A stretch of 64,000 nt of DNA from Goekera deserti (GTDB taxonomy: Bacteria; Actinomycetota; Actinomycetes; Mycobacteriales; Geodermatophilaceae), in contig NZ_JAAGWK010000024.1 of NCBI RefSeq assembly GCF_010685995.1, forward strand, positions 62,001 through 126,000, written 5' to 3'. The position numbers and the translations under genes were made by a program. Positions 15,045 through 24,106 of this stretch are shown piece after piece (position 1 is the first letter of the stretch; every line of letters begins with the position of its first letter). The notes below the pieces were generated by a model. That model ran no database searches, was not told the origin of the DNA, and worked only from the letters and a program-made list of their open reading frames with translations.

Positions 15045-17090
15045 CTACAGGCGCACCCGGTAGACGTGGGTCGTGTGCTCCTGGGCGAAGGCGTCGGTGA
15101 ACGACCCGTCCGCCGCGTCCAGGGTCCGGCCCTCGTCGAGCACCTCCACCGACCCGGAGACGCCCGGCGGCAGCGCGAACGTGTACGTGCCCGACGTGCT
15201 GGCCGAACGGGCCTGCTGGGCGAACACGTAGAGGTGGCCGTCGTAGGCCTTGGTCATCGTGACGGTGCCGCTGCCGTGGTCCCAGGCGTAGGACTGCGTG
15301 TTCAGCACCGGCGCCAACGCCTGGATCCGGGCGTCGAGAGCGGTCACCCGCGCCTGCACCGAGCGGTAGTGGGAGCTCGTGGACTCGGTGAGCGCGTCGG
15401 GGGTCGGCTGGGTGCCGAAACCGTGGGAGAAGTAGCCCACGATCCGCGCCTCCCCGATCAGCGAGGACCAGACGGCGCCCTCGATGCGGTCCGGGGTCAT
15501 GGTGGCGTGGGCGAAGTCGCCCGGCGCCTCGGCGTTCTGCTGGCCCAGCTCCACCAGCGTGCCGATGGCGGTGTACCGGCCGTCGGCGGCGTCCAGCTGG
15601 CGCAGGCGCGCCATCGTGACCTGCCCGTAGTTCGCCGCCCGGTGCACCTGGTCGCGGGGCACGTCGTAGAAGGTGGTCGCCTCCCCCGGGATGGCAGGGT
15701 CGCCGCCGTGCAGGTTGGCGTCGGTGTACCAGTACATCGAGGCGGTGGTCACGTCGACCGGCCGGTCGGGGGTGCCGTTGACGTAGTCGGCGGCGGTGGC
15801 GGCAGGCCACCACATGTTCGCCCCCTTGCCGGTCTGCAGGTACCGCACCCGGCCGTCGGTGGCCACCGAGGCGGACTGCTGCCGGCGCAGCACGTCCTGC
15901 GCGCAGCCGGTGCCGGCGGTGGTGCAGATCGTGCCCTGCCCGGGCCAGCGGCCGGTCCAGGTGCCGCTGCCCGTGCCGGCCCACATGTCGGCCTCGTCGG
16001 CGTACATCCGGCCGACCCACTCCGTCCCCGAGCCGCCCGGGTCCCAGCCCAGGTTCTGGATGCCGGCGCTGCGCATCCGGGCCGCCGAGCCCGCGTCGGT
16101 GGCGTACAGCTCGCCGTAGGTGGTGATGCCCGCGGCGGCGTGCCGGTCGACCCGCTGCTGGTCGTCGACGTAGGCGCCCCAGTACATGATCGGGAAGTGG
16201 TCGGCCGAGGCGAGCCGGGTGCCCGCCGTGGCCGGGAACTGCGACCAGTAGGCCGGCCCGCCGTTCCAGGGCACTCGCGGCAGGTCCGCCAGCGCCGCCG
16301 GGGCCCCGGCCGAGGGGGCCGGCGCGGTGGCCGGCGCGGTGGTCGGCGCCGGGCCGGCCGTGGTGCCCGGGGCGGTGGTGGTCGTCGGGGCCGGCGTGGT
16401 GGGGGCGGCTGTGGTCGGAGGCGGGGTGGTCGGGGCCGGCGCCGTCGTGCCCGGCAGCGTGGCTGGCGTCGTGGCCGTGGGTGCCGTGGGGGCGGTCGTG
16501 GTCGGCACGGGCGTCGGACCGGGCCGGAACACCGGGGTGACGCCGTAGTCCGAGGACCGCCACACGTCCTGCGGCAGCGCCGCGGTGCGGCCGTAGTGGT
16601 AGACCCCGGCGCCCGCCGGCGCGGACAGCGGACCGGATGCCCGGGGCACGTCCCACCAGCCGACCGTGGCGGAGTACCGCCCGCGCGGGGCGAGGTAGGA
16701 GGCCACGTAGGTCCGGCCCGCCAGGACGGGCACCGGTGCCGCGAAGGGGGTGGACACCGTGCCCGTGCGGGTGCCGGAGCCGGTCGCGGCGGCCAGCTGC
16801 GCGCCGGTCGCGGCGTCCCACAGCTGGACGGCGCGGGCGGTGTCGGCCGTCGTCGCGCGCCGGAACTCGACCGCGGTGACCACGCCGTCCACGGCCGGGG
16901 TGAACCGGACGCCCAGCGTCACGGCGGCCCGGTCGTCGTCGACCGCGCTGCTGACCGGCAGCGGCAGCCGCACGCCCGCCCCCTGGGTGGCCGACACCGT
17001 GCTGAGGTGCACCGCGCCGCCACCGAGCAGCGCCACCAGTGCCGACGCGAGCAGGCACACCCACAGACGCCAGCTCGACCGGTTGCGCAC
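15045..17090 (-). CDS. Secreted DUF4082 plus glycoside-hydrolase-like protein
   Basis: A 681-residue exported protein. Residues 1-35 form a signal peptide (RNRSSWRLWVCLLASALVA). Residues 40-165 form a DUF4082-type beta-sandwich (VTLGVRFTPAVDGVVTAVEF, then YVASYLAPRGRYSATVGWW). Residues 180-245 are a Thr/Pro linker. Residues 250-681 are a second domain that I cannot assign to a named family. It shares ITTYGEL, YADEADMWAG, HRAANYG, GTLVELGQ and VWSSLIGEA with the protein at 17385. Strands ending in acidic residues followed by a late aromatic/Gly strand resemble clan A TIM-barrel glycosidases, with the ADE and VELG acids as candidate catalytic pair; this is inference. The GTG at 17088-17090 is fixed by AGGAGG four bases upstream. 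The 294 bp upstream gap (17091-17384) carries no other gene I can support. Confidence 0.8.
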   Translation of the reverse strand: MRNRSSWRLWVCLLASALVALLGGGAVHLSTVSATQGAGVRLPLPVSSAVDDDRAAVTLGVRFTPAVDGVVTAVEFRRATTADTARAVQLWDAATGAQLAAATGSGTRTGTVSTPFAAPVPVLAGRTYVASYLAPRGRYSATVGWWDVPRASGPLSAPAGAGVYHYGRTAALPQDVWRSSDYGVTPVFRPGPTPVPTTTAPTAPTATTPATLPGTTAPAPTTPPPTTAAPTTPAPTTTTAPGTTAGPAPTTAPATAPAPSAGAPAALADLPRVPWNGGPAYWSQFPATAGTRLASADHFPIMYWGAYVDDQQRVDRHAAAGITTYGELYATDAGSAARMRSAGIQNLGWDPGGSGTEWVGRMYADEADMWAGTGSGTWTGRWPGQGTICTTAGTGCAQDVLRRQQSASVATDGRVRYLQTGKGANMWWPAATAADYVNGTPDRPVDVTTASMYWYTDANLHGGDPAIPGEATTFYDVPRDQVHRAANYGQVTMARLRQLDAADGRYTAIGTLVELGQQNAEAPGDFAHATMTPDRIEGAVWSSLIGEARIVGYFSHGFGTQPTPDALTESTSSHYRSVQARVTALDARIQALAPVLNTQSYAWDHGSGTVTMTKAYDGHLYVFAQQARSASTSGTYTFALPPGVSGSVEVLDEGRTLDAADGSFTDAFAQEHTTHVYRVRL

Positions 17091-17094
17091 GTGT

Positions 17095-17100
17095 CCTCCT
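17095..17100 (-). promoter_or_regulatory. Ribosome binding site AGGAGG fixing the start at 17090
   Basis: On the minus strand AGGAGG is followed by four bases and GTG. This decides between the signal-peptide start at 17090 and the longer in-frame ORF reaching 17279. Confidence 0.8.
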
Positions 17101-17384
17101 GCAGGGCAGCCACTGTCGGACGGCCCGCGCGCGCGGCGGGTGCCGTGCGGGCCGGGCCGTTCGGCGACACCCCCGTGCCGGAGCACTGCGCTCCACCGCG
17201 GCGCACCGCCGGGGCGATCGAGGTCCCGGCCGGTGCGCCGACCGTCGGCCGACGGCGCACAACATGGCACGCCGCACACACCCGGGGACAGGTTCCTGAT
17301 CGTGGAGGTGCCCCGCGCGTGCCCTGGCTGCCCACGAGCCCCACCCGCCGCAGCACCACCACCGTGCCGCGCCGGCCCGACGGG

Positions 17385-18752
17385 TCAGAACCGGCAGCCG
17401 GCCCCGTCCGGGACCTCGTACACGTGGGTGCTCCCGGCGCCGGCGAACCGGTCGCTGAACACCCCGCCGGTCATCGGCACGCTGCGCTGCTCCCCGAACA
17501 CCGACACCGTGGCGTCACCGGCACAACCCACCCGGAAGGTCGCGCCCGAGGCGCCCTCGCCGGTGGCGGTGGCCAGCAGGTGCAGGTCGCCGCCGCTGTA
17601 CTTGGTCAGCACGTCGACGTCGCCGGCCACGGTGGTGGCGCCGTCCACCGTGGGGGCGTTGAGCACCGGCGCCAGCGAGCGCAGCTGCTCGTGCAGCTCG
17701 GTCACGGTGGCCCGCACGTCGGCGTAGCAGGGGTCGCGCAGCGCGTGCTGGGTGGGGCAGGGGCCACCGAAGCTGTGGCCGAAGTAGACGATCCCGCGCG
17801 CCTCGTGCACCAGGCTGCTCCACACTGCGGCGCGCACCTGCGCGGCGGTGATCGAGGGCTCGGCGTCATCGGTGGAGGGGTGGCCGAGCTCGACGAAGGC
17901 CCACACCGGCCGGCTGCCGGCCGGTTGCACCAGCGAGCGCACGCGGTCGACCATCAGGCCGTAGTTGGCCGCCCGGTGGCAGAGCGCGTCGGGCAGCCGT
18001 CGGTCGGCGTCCAGTGCCTCGGTGCCGAGCAACCGGGCGCCCTCCCCCTCGCCGCACAGGTGTCCGTCGGTGGACCAGTACGCGTCCACCGACACGACGT
18101 CCTGGTAGGCGTTGACGAAGCGGGCGGCGTCGGCGTCGTCCATGCCGAACAGGACGCCCTTGCCGTAGTTGGCGAACCGCAGCCGCCCGTCGGCCGGCAG
18201 CTGGTCCAGCAGCGTCTGCTGGACCGTGTAGCCGCAGGGGGCCTCGACCGGTGCGCACACCTCACCCTGCCCCGGGTAGGAGCCCGTCCACGGCGCCTCG
18301 CCCGGACCGGCCCACATGTCGGCCTCGTCGGCCAGCAGCCAGCCGGTCACCGGTCCCGGCCGCGGCCCGGACACGATCGCGGACATGCCGGCCCGGCGCA
18401 CGGCGTCGAGGTCGCTGCCCTCGGTCAGCTCGACGTAGGTGGTGATGCCGGCCGCCGCGTCGTCCCGGGCGGTGGTCAGGTCGGGCACGTCCTGGTACCA
18501 GAGCCCGATCGGGAAGTACGACGGGTCGACCGGCAGCCCGTCGGCGAACCGGGCGTGGAAGTCCGGCCCGCCGTCGACCGGCCGCAGCCGGGGCGGCCCC
18601 GGGGCGGCCGGCGGGGGCGCCGGTGCGAGCACCCGGGCCGCGCCGAGCCGGTCCGTTGCAGGTCCGGCACCGGCGAGCCCGGCCCCGGTCAGCAGCGCAC
18701 CGGTCAGCACGGCGACCGCGACCGACACCAGCACGCGCGGCGTGCGCGTCAC
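17385..18752 (-). CDS. Secreted glycoside-hydrolase-like protein, paralogue of the gene at 15045
   Basis: A 455-residue protein with an N-terminal signal or anchor (RTPRVLVSVAVAVLTGALLTGAG in part, about residues 3-30), a short Ala/Pro linker, then one domain of about 380 residues. It shares ordered motifs with the C-terminal half of the protein at 15045: ITTYVEL, LLADEADMWAG, RFANYGKG, HRAANYG, WAFVELG and VWSSLVHEARGIVYF. Several Cys residues, absent from the paralogue, suggest disulfides outside the cytoplasm. I cannot name the family; a clan-A-like glycosidase acting on the polymer of this cluster is the working guess. The GTG at 18750-18752 overlaps the TGA of the Wzy-like gene (GTGA), making this the last gene of the long operon. 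Confidence 0.78.
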   Translation of the reverse strand: MTRTPRVLVSVAVAVLTGALLTGAGLAGAGPATDRLGAARVLAPAPPPAAPGPPRLRPVDGGPDFHARFADGLPVDPSYFPIGLWYQDVPDLTTARDDAAAGITTYVELTEGSDLDAVRRAGMSAIVSGPRPGPVTGWLLADEADMWAGPGEAPWTGSYPGQGEVCAPVEAPCGYTVQQTLLDQLPADGRLRFANYGKGVLFGMDDADAARFVNAYQDVVSVDAYWSTDGHLCGEGEGARLLGTEALDADRRLPDALCHRAANYGLMVDRVRSLVQPAGSRPVWAFVELGHPSTDDAEPSITAAQVRAAVWSSLVHEARGIVYFGHSFGGPCPTQHALRDPCYADVRATVTELHEQLRSLAPVLNAPTVDGATTVAGDVDVLTKYSGGDLHLLATATGEGASGATFRVGCAGDATVSVFGEQRSVPMTGGVFSDRFAGAGSTHVYEVPDGAGCRF

Positions 18753-20668
18753 GACAGGCGCCCCCGGAGACGGCGCAGCACCGCGGACAGGGTCAGGGCC
18801 GCCAGCCCGGCGAGCACCGCCGCGGTGGCCAGCCCGATGGACCGGCGCACCGGCAGCTCGACGACCTCCGCGGTGGTGAAGGACTCGACGGCGGCGACCT
18901 CGTACGTCGGGTCGACGCCGCGCTCGCTCTGCAGGGCGTGCAGCTCGGCGACCAGCTCGTCGCGGACCAGGGCGGCGCGGGCCTGCGCCTCGGCGACCGT
19001 CGACCCGCTGGTGCCCACCCACATCACGTCGCCGTACCCCACCACCTCGGTGTTCGGCGCGAGGCTGCCGGTGCCCACGGCCACCTGGTAGTCACCGGCG
19101 CCGAGCTGCACCAGCCGGGCCCGCTCGCGCGGGCTCTGCATCACCTGGTGCACGAGGTCGGTGACCCCGGTGATCTCCAGCTTGCCGTAGAAGATGTTCT
19201 GCCCCGGGCGGGGCGGCACGGCGAGGGCGATCGACCCCCGGGCCTCGTAGCTGGGCACGGCGACCGAGACGTGGGCGGCACCGGCCAGCAGCACCGAGGC
19301 CGACACGACGACCACCGACGCCCGCTCGGCCAGGGACGCCCCGCGGCCGGCGCCGGCCGGCGGGACCGGGGGTCGCACGGTCGCCGACGCAGCACCGATC
19401 AGCCCGATGAGCACGAAGAGCACGCCCATCGCCATCGGGAAGCTGAAGGCGTCGAAGGTGAGGAACAGCAGCGCCGCGACGGCGACCCCGGTGGCCAGCG
19501 CCGCCGCCAGGAGCCGGTCGGGCCCCGGCTCGGACAGCACGGCGACCCGGGCGGCCAGGAGCACGGCGCCGCCGAGCAGCGCCAGCAGGACCGCGAGCCC
19601 GAGCAGGCCGCCCTCGACCACCGACCCGAGGTACTGGTTGTCCAGGGTCCGGTAGATCGAGGGCAGGAAGGTGAACGGGCCCCGGCCCAGCCACGGCACC
19701 TCGGACACGAAGGCCTCGACGGCCGGGTAGTCGCCGGTGCGCGCGGTGATGCTGGTGTCCGAGCCCGCCGCCAGGAACAGGTCGCGCAGCGTGCCCAGCA
19801 GGCCGGGGCTGGCCACCACGAAGCCCCCGACGGCGACGGGGCTCAGGGCCACCATCAGCCAGCGGATCCGCCGCGGGACCACCACGAAGGTGAACAGCAG
19901 CCCGACGGCGAGCCCGATGATCCCCGACCGGGCCACGGTCAGCGGCATGGCGCCGGCGATGAGCAGGGCCTGGAGCAGTGCGGTGCGGGTGCGCAGCCGG
20001 AGGGCCTCGGTGGCCGCCAGCGGCAGGATCATGGCGAGCACGGCCGCGAACTCGATGGAGTGGATGGCCGTCGCGTTGACCCGGTGGAAGCCCGCGCGCT
20101 CGTACAGGGACGCCGAGGCGTTGCGGGACAGGCCGGGCACGGACAGCTGGGCGATGAAGTCGAAGCCGGTGGCGAACTGGAACAGCCCCAGCAGGGCCAG
20201 CACCGTCCCGAGGCCGACCAGCAGGCGGACCACGGAGAACAGCCGGAGCCGCCCACGGGCGCAGTCGGCGAGGAACAGGGCGACACCGGCCCAGCCGAGC
20301 ACGACGATCACGCCGCGCACCATGCTGTTGGTCTCCAGGGCGCTCATCGGCCGGGCGGCCGCCGAGGTCACCGCGGCGAGCAGCCCGGAGACGAACAGCA
20401 GCACCAGCCAGTGGACCGCCGTCGTGCCCAGGTCCGGCCGTGCCCGGGTGACCCGGGCGAACACCCACAGCACGAGCAGCAGCAGCCCGACCAGGCCGGC
20501 GGGTGTGCCCGCCGCCCCGAGCGGGCCGACGACGAACACCGACGGGACGAGGACGAGCAGGACGAGGTAGGCGGTCGCCGGCAGCGTCGAGGCCCCCGGG
20601 TCGGCCGGGACCCCGCCCCCGGTGGTGCCGACGGCGCGAGGAGCCTCCAGCGTCGGACTAGGGGACAC
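18749..20668 (-). CDS. O-antigen ligase/Wzy-like polymerase fused to a Wzz-like module
   Basis: A 639-residue polytopic membrane protein. About a dozen hydrophobic segments span residues 20-440. They include the long periplasmic loop typical of Wzy_C/WaaL proteins, with RTGDYPAVEAFVSEVPWLG and GPFTFLPSIYRTLDNQYLG between helices. From about 446 the protein changes: one TM helix (ASVVVVSASVLLAGAAHVSV), an extracytoplasmic stretch with ARGSIALAVPPRPGQNIFYG, then a final TM helix (IGLATAAVLAGLAALTLSAV) and a basic tail. That topology and the start of the loop match Wzz-type chain-length proteins. The GTG at 20666-20668 overlaps the end of the separate Wzz-like gene by 11 bases. Predicted role: polymerisation of the repeat unit with built-in length control, at the cytoplasmic membrane. 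Confidence 0.83.
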   Translation of the reverse strand: MSPSPTLEAPRAVGTTGGGVPADPGASTLPATAYLVLLVLVPSVFVVGPLGAAGTPAGLVGLLLLVLWVFARVTRARPDLGTTAVHWLVLLFVSGLLAAVTSAAARPMSALETNSMVRGVIVVLGWAGVALFLADCARGRLRLFSVVRLLVGLGTVLALLGLFQFATGFDFIAQLSVPGLSRNASASLYERAGFHRVNATAIHSIEFAAVLAMILPLAATEALRLRTRTALLQALLIAGAMPLTVARSGIIGLAVGLLFTFVVVPRRIRWLMVALSPVAVGGFVVASPGLLGTLRDLFLAAGSDTSITARTGDYPAVEAFVSEVPWLGRGPFTFLPSIYRTLDNQYLGSVVEGGLLGLAVLLALLGGAVLLAARVAVLSEPGPDRLLAAALATGVAVAALLFLTFDAFSFPMAMGVLFVLIGLIGAASATVRPPVPPAGAGRGASLAERASVVVVSASVLLAGAAHVSVAVPSYEARGSIALAVPPRPGQNIFYGKLEITGVTDLVHQVMQSPRERARLVQLGAGDYQVAVGTGSLAPNTEVVGYGDVMWVGTSGSTVAEAQARAALVRDELVAELHALQSERGVDPTYEVAAVESFTTAEVVELPVRRSIGLATAAVLAGLAALTLSAVLRRLRGRLS

Positions 20669-21419
20669 GCGCGCTGCTGAGACCGGAGTCGAACCTGCGC
20701 ACGTCGGCCGAGCCGGCCCGCTCCGGCAGACGCTGGACGGTCCGGTCGTCCGCGCCGGTCGCGGACTGCAGCGGGTCCTCGGCCACGCCACCGGGCTGCT
20801 CCCGGCTCGCCCCGTCCGCGGCCCGGCCGCGACGCCGGCGCTCGAGCAGCAGCAGGAGCAGCAGGCCGACGACGAGCACGCCGAGCACGCTCACCGCGGC
20901 CGCACGCAGCCGGGCAGAGTCCACCGGGGTGGCCGACGGGTCCCGGGTGAGCTGGCTGATCGTCACCCAGGAGATCTGCGGCGCACCGCTGTCCTGCTGC
21001 AGCTGGGCCAGCTGGACCACCAGCTGCTCGCCGACCCGGTCCAGCACGCGGGCCACGTCGGCCCGCTGCGGTCCCTCGGCGACGACGACGACGACGGGTG
21101 CCGCGGTCGCCGGGTCCCCGGCGATGGTGAAGCTCGCGCCCGGCACGCCGTCGGTGATGCCGGCGGCCGTCTGGCCGGCGGCGACCTTGGTCATCAGGAC
21201 GCCGGCGGCCATGCTCACGCCGTTGCCCAGCTGCAGGAAGGGGTTGCCGGGACCCTGCTCGGTCACCACCGGGGACAGCAGCAGGAAGCGCTCGGTCTGC
21301 GACCAGGTCGGCGGGGTCGTCCGGTAGACGAGACCACCGGCCAGGACGGCGACGACCAGGACCGGGGCGATCAACCACCGCCACCGGAGCAGCACCCGCG
21401 CCAGCTCAGCGAGGTTCAT
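20658..21419 (-). CDS. Wzz-like chain-length determinant protein
   Basis: A 253-residue membrane protein. An N-terminal TM helix at about 13-33 follows NLAELARVLLRWRW, the usual Wzz opening. The extracytoplasmic segment (about 35-170) contains SQTERFLLLSP and GNPFLQLGNGVSMAAGVL and ends PRADVARVLDRVGEQLV-like in helical character. A second TM helix follows at about 178-200 with a basic cytoplasmic tail rich in Arg and Gln. No ATP-binding or kinase domain is attached. ATG at 21417-21419 with a purine-rich GGAAGG upstream. It is directly followed by, and overlaps, the Wzy-Wzz fusion, so it probably works with it to set chain length. Confidence 0.82.
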   Translation of the reverse strand: MNLAELARVLLRWRWLIAPVLVVAVLAGGLVYRTTPPTWSQTERFLLLSPVVTEQGPGNPFLQLGNGVSMAAGVLMTKVAAGQTAAGITDGVPGASFTIAGDPATAAPVVVVVAEGPQRADVARVLDRVGEQLVVQLAQLQQDSGAPQISWVTISQLTRDPSATPVDSARLRAAAVSVLGVLVVGLLLLLLLERRRRGRAADGASREQPGGVAEDPLQSATGADDRTVQRLPERAGSADVRRFDSGLSSARVP

Positions 21420-21502
21420 GGGGGCCTTCCCGTCGCAGTGATGTCCCGGGCCGACGACGCAGCCCCGCGGTTGATCTCCCACTCTAAGCGAGTCGGACGC
21501 TC

Positions 21503-22789
21503 TCAGTCATCGAACAAGGACTCCGCGTCACCCATTGGGTGGACGTGTCCCCTCTCCCACGGCGCACTGGCGGTGGGCGGGGGCGCCTGCCCGGCGCAGG
21601 CCGCCTCGATCGCGCGGACCACCGCGCGACCGGCCGGCTCCCAGCCGGTCCCGCGCACGCTGTGGCTGATCTCGGTCGGGGAGGACGACCGGGCGGCGTC
21701 GACCGCGTGCTCCAGCGCCGCCGCGACCGCGGCGGGCGTGGGCCGGGCCCACCGGACGTGCGGGTTGTCCAGGTCCGCGCGCGGGCCGGGCGAGTCGTTG
21801 ACCACCGGCACCGCGCCGGCGGCCAGGAGCTCGGCGGCGATCAGCGAGATGTTGGTGAACGACAGGGCCAGCCCGGCGGCACAGCGGTTGTAGAGCACGT
21901 TGAGCTCCGCCGGGGACAGATGGGTGTGCGCCCGCACCGGGAAGGGCAGCCGGGGACCGGCCGAGCCGAAGGTGTTGATGACGACGTCGGGACGCCGGGC
22001 GGCGAACAGCTCCAGCGACCACACCCCCAGCTCGTACCCCCGGCGGGCGGCTCCGGGGCGCGCGTAGAACACGACCTCGTCCCGGGGCCGGGGGTCCAGC
22101 AGCCCGTAGGTGTCCAGGTCGGTGCCGAACGGGGCGACCGTGGCCTGCACACCGAAGCGGTCGTGCAGCTCCTCGGCCACCATGTGCCCGATCGAGATCA
22201 CCTGGAAGCCGAAGCGGTAGGTGTCCTCGGCGAGCGCGGCGACCGCCCCGCGGCCGTAGAAGTACGGCTCGTAGTCCTGGACCAGGTAGAAGCGCCGGCC
22301 CGCGGTCGCGGTGTGCCGGGCCAGGACGTGGGCGGTCTGCCAGGCGGTCGCGACGTGGGCGTCCAGGGAGGGCAGCCCGTCGGCGACCGCCCGCACCGGG
22401 GCGACCACCTCCGGCCACGCGGCGCGGATCACGGCCTCCCGTGCGGGCAGGTCGGCCGGTGCGACGTCGACGAGGTACAGCACGCACCGGTGCCCGGCCT
22501 GCTCGAGGGCCCGCACCATCCGGAAGACCGTGGTGTGCCCGCCGGAGCCGGCCGCCGGCGGGGTCAGCACCCAGCCGATGTCCAGCGGGCTGCCCGGCGC
22601 CCGGGTGGGGCCCACCGGTGCCGGGGCCAGGGTGGCCGAGTCGACGATCTCCTCGGGCCGCAGCAGCAGCGCCTCGGGGGCCACGTTGAGTCGCCGGTTG
22701 GCCGCGCGGACCAGCCGCTCGGCCACGCCCTCCCAGCCCTCCTGCCGCAGTGTGCGGACGCCCTTGCTGGCGGTGCCGACGACGTTCAT
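21503..22789 (-). CDS. WsaF-like GT4 (rhamnosyl)transferase
   Basis: A 428-residue soluble glycosyltransferase. It has the WsaF-type pattern: an N-terminal helical extension, DIGWVLTPPAAGSGGHTTVF near residue 69, FYLVQDYEPYFYGRG near 171, and the GT-B second half with VVFYARPGAARRGYELGVW near 247 and LSFTNISLIAAELLAAG near 313. In the characterised family member the enzyme adds beta-linked rhamnose to an S-layer glycan; the donor here is not proven. ATG at 22787-22789 with GGGGAG upstream. It sits between a GT2 gene and the Wzz-like gene in the long operon. Confidence 0.85.
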   Translation of the reverse strand: MNVVGTASKGVRTLRQEGWEGVAERLVRAANRRLNVAPEALLLRPEEIVDSATLAPAPVGPTRAPGSPLDIGWVLTPPAAGSGGHTTVFRMVRALEQAGHRCVLYLVDVAPADLPAREAVIRAAWPEVVAPVRAVADGLPSLDAHVATAWQTAHVLARHTATAGRRFYLVQDYEPYFYGRGAVAALAEDTYRFGFQVISIGHMVAEELHDRFGVQATVAPFGTDLDTYGLLDPRPRDEVVFYARPGAARRGYELGVWSLELFAARRPDVVINTFGSAGPRLPFPVRAHTHLSPAELNVLYNRCAAGLALSFTNISLIAAELLAAGAVPVVNDSPGPRADLDNPHVRWARPTPAAVAAALEHAVDAARSSSPTEISHSVRGTGWEPAGRAVVRAIEAACAGQAPPPTASAPWERGHVHPMGDAESLFDD

Positions 22790-22856
22790 GCGCTCCCCCT
22801 CTGCTGGTGCGGGCGTGGGCCCGCCGTGCCCGCACCGCCGCCGGCCGCTGACCGGG

Positions 22857-24050
22857 TCACAGGCCGGTCCGGCGCCAGAGCAGGCGGCGTGCCTCCGTCG
22901 CGAGCCGGTGGCCCACCGCCGGCAGCAGCAGGGTCGGCACGAATCGTGCCCGTCGCGGGCCCACCCGCAGGGCCACCGCGAGTCGACGCGCCGAGGGCAG
23001 CGCGGCGGGGTCGTCGACCTGCGAGGCGGCGAAGGCCAGGTAGGCGTCGGTGGTGGCGTCGCCGCCCCAGCCGCGGGTGACCGCCTGCGCCACCCGGGCG
23101 ACGGCCTCCTCGGCCAGCGCGGCGCGGGCGACGGCGAGCAGCCGGGCGTCCTGCAGAGGGTCCCCGAGGCCGTCGGTGAACAGCACCGTCATCGCGTCGG
23201 CCCGCTCGCGCAGGTCGGTCAGCACGTCGACGTCCCGCGCGGAGCGGCTGGCCGGGTGCTCGCGGTGGAACGCCTGGTCCGGTCCGTCGACGCGGCCGAC
23301 GTCGGCCGCCCGCGCCAGCCGGTACCACATCTCCATGTCGTGGGTGTGGTCCAGATCGCGCTGGCCGCCGACCTGCTCGACCACCGAGGTGCGCATCAGC
23401 ACCTCCGGTGAGGTGATGCAGTTGACCCCGGTGCGGCACCGCAGGTCCAACCACTCCGGCCCGGACCAGACCGTCCACGAGCGCACCCGGGTGCGTGCGG
23501 GCGGCAGCCGGTCACCGGAGAAGTGCCGTGGCGAGCCGTAGACCAGACCCACTTCGGGGAAGGCGTCGGCCAGCGCGGTCGCCCGGGCCAGCGAGCCCGG
23601 GGTCAGCGCGTCGTCGGCGTCCAGCCGGACCAGGTACTCACCGCGCACGTGCCGCAGGCCCTCGTTGAAGGTGGCGACCGGCCCGCCGTTCACCGGCCGC
23701 GCCACCACGGTGACCCGCGGGTCGGCGGCGGCGAGCCGGCGGGCGACGGCCAGCGAGTCGTCGGTCGATGCGTCGTCCACCACGACCACGTCGACGTCGA
23801 CGTCCTGCTGGTCCAGCGCGCTGCCGACGGCGACCGGCAGGTGACGGGCGTAGTCGAAGCAGGGCACGACGACGGTCACCCGCGGGCGCCGCGACGGCGC
23901 GACGCCGGTCGGGGCGCCGGTCGGGGTGCGGGCACCGGAGACCAGCCCGCCGCGGGCCCCGGACAGCCGGCGCGCGAGGCGGAGCCACGGGCCGGCACCG
24001 AGCCGGGGTGGCCGGGGCGCCGTCGGCGACTCCGGGGTCAGCACGCTCAC
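22857..24050 (-). CDS. GT2 family glycosyltransferase
   Basis: A 397-residue GT-A transferase. A Pro/Arg-rich lead of about 55 residues precedes RVTVVVPCFDYARHLPVAVG. VVVVDDASTDDSL follows near residue 88, and YLVRLDADDALTPGSL near 135 contains the DXD metal and sugar-nucleotide motif. DHTHDMEMWYRLARAADVG near 235 supplies the ED-like catalytic region. A C-terminal helical and basic region ends RRLLWRRTGL. Start GTG at 24048-24050 with GGAGC upstream; the in-frame ORF that continues to 26132 would overlap the flippase and is a shadow. It acts on the cytoplasmic face on a polyprenyl-linked intermediate. Confidence 0.88.
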   Translation of the reverse strand: MSVLTPESPTAPRPPRLGAGPWLRLARRLSGARGGLVSGARTPTGAPTGVAPSRRPRVTVVVPCFDYARHLPVAVGSALDQQDVDVDVVVVDDASTDDSLAVARRLAAADPRVTVVARPVNGGPVATFNEGLRHVRGEYLVRLDADDALTPGSLARATALADAFPEVGLVYGSPRHFSGDRLPPARTRVRSWTVWSGPEWLDLRCRTGVNCITSPEVLMRTSVVEQVGGQRDLDHTHDMEMWYRLARAADVGRVDGPDQAFHREHPASRSARDVDVLTDLRERADAMTVLFTDGLGDPLQDARLLAVARAALAEEAVARVAQAVTRGWGGDATTDAYLAFAASQVDDPAALPSARRLAVALRVGPRRARFVPTLLLPAVGHRLATEARRLLWRRTGL

Positions 24051-24106
24051 GGGATGCTCCGATCGGGGGTGGGTGGTGCCAGGGGTGGCGGGGGCGGCGG
24101 TCCGGT

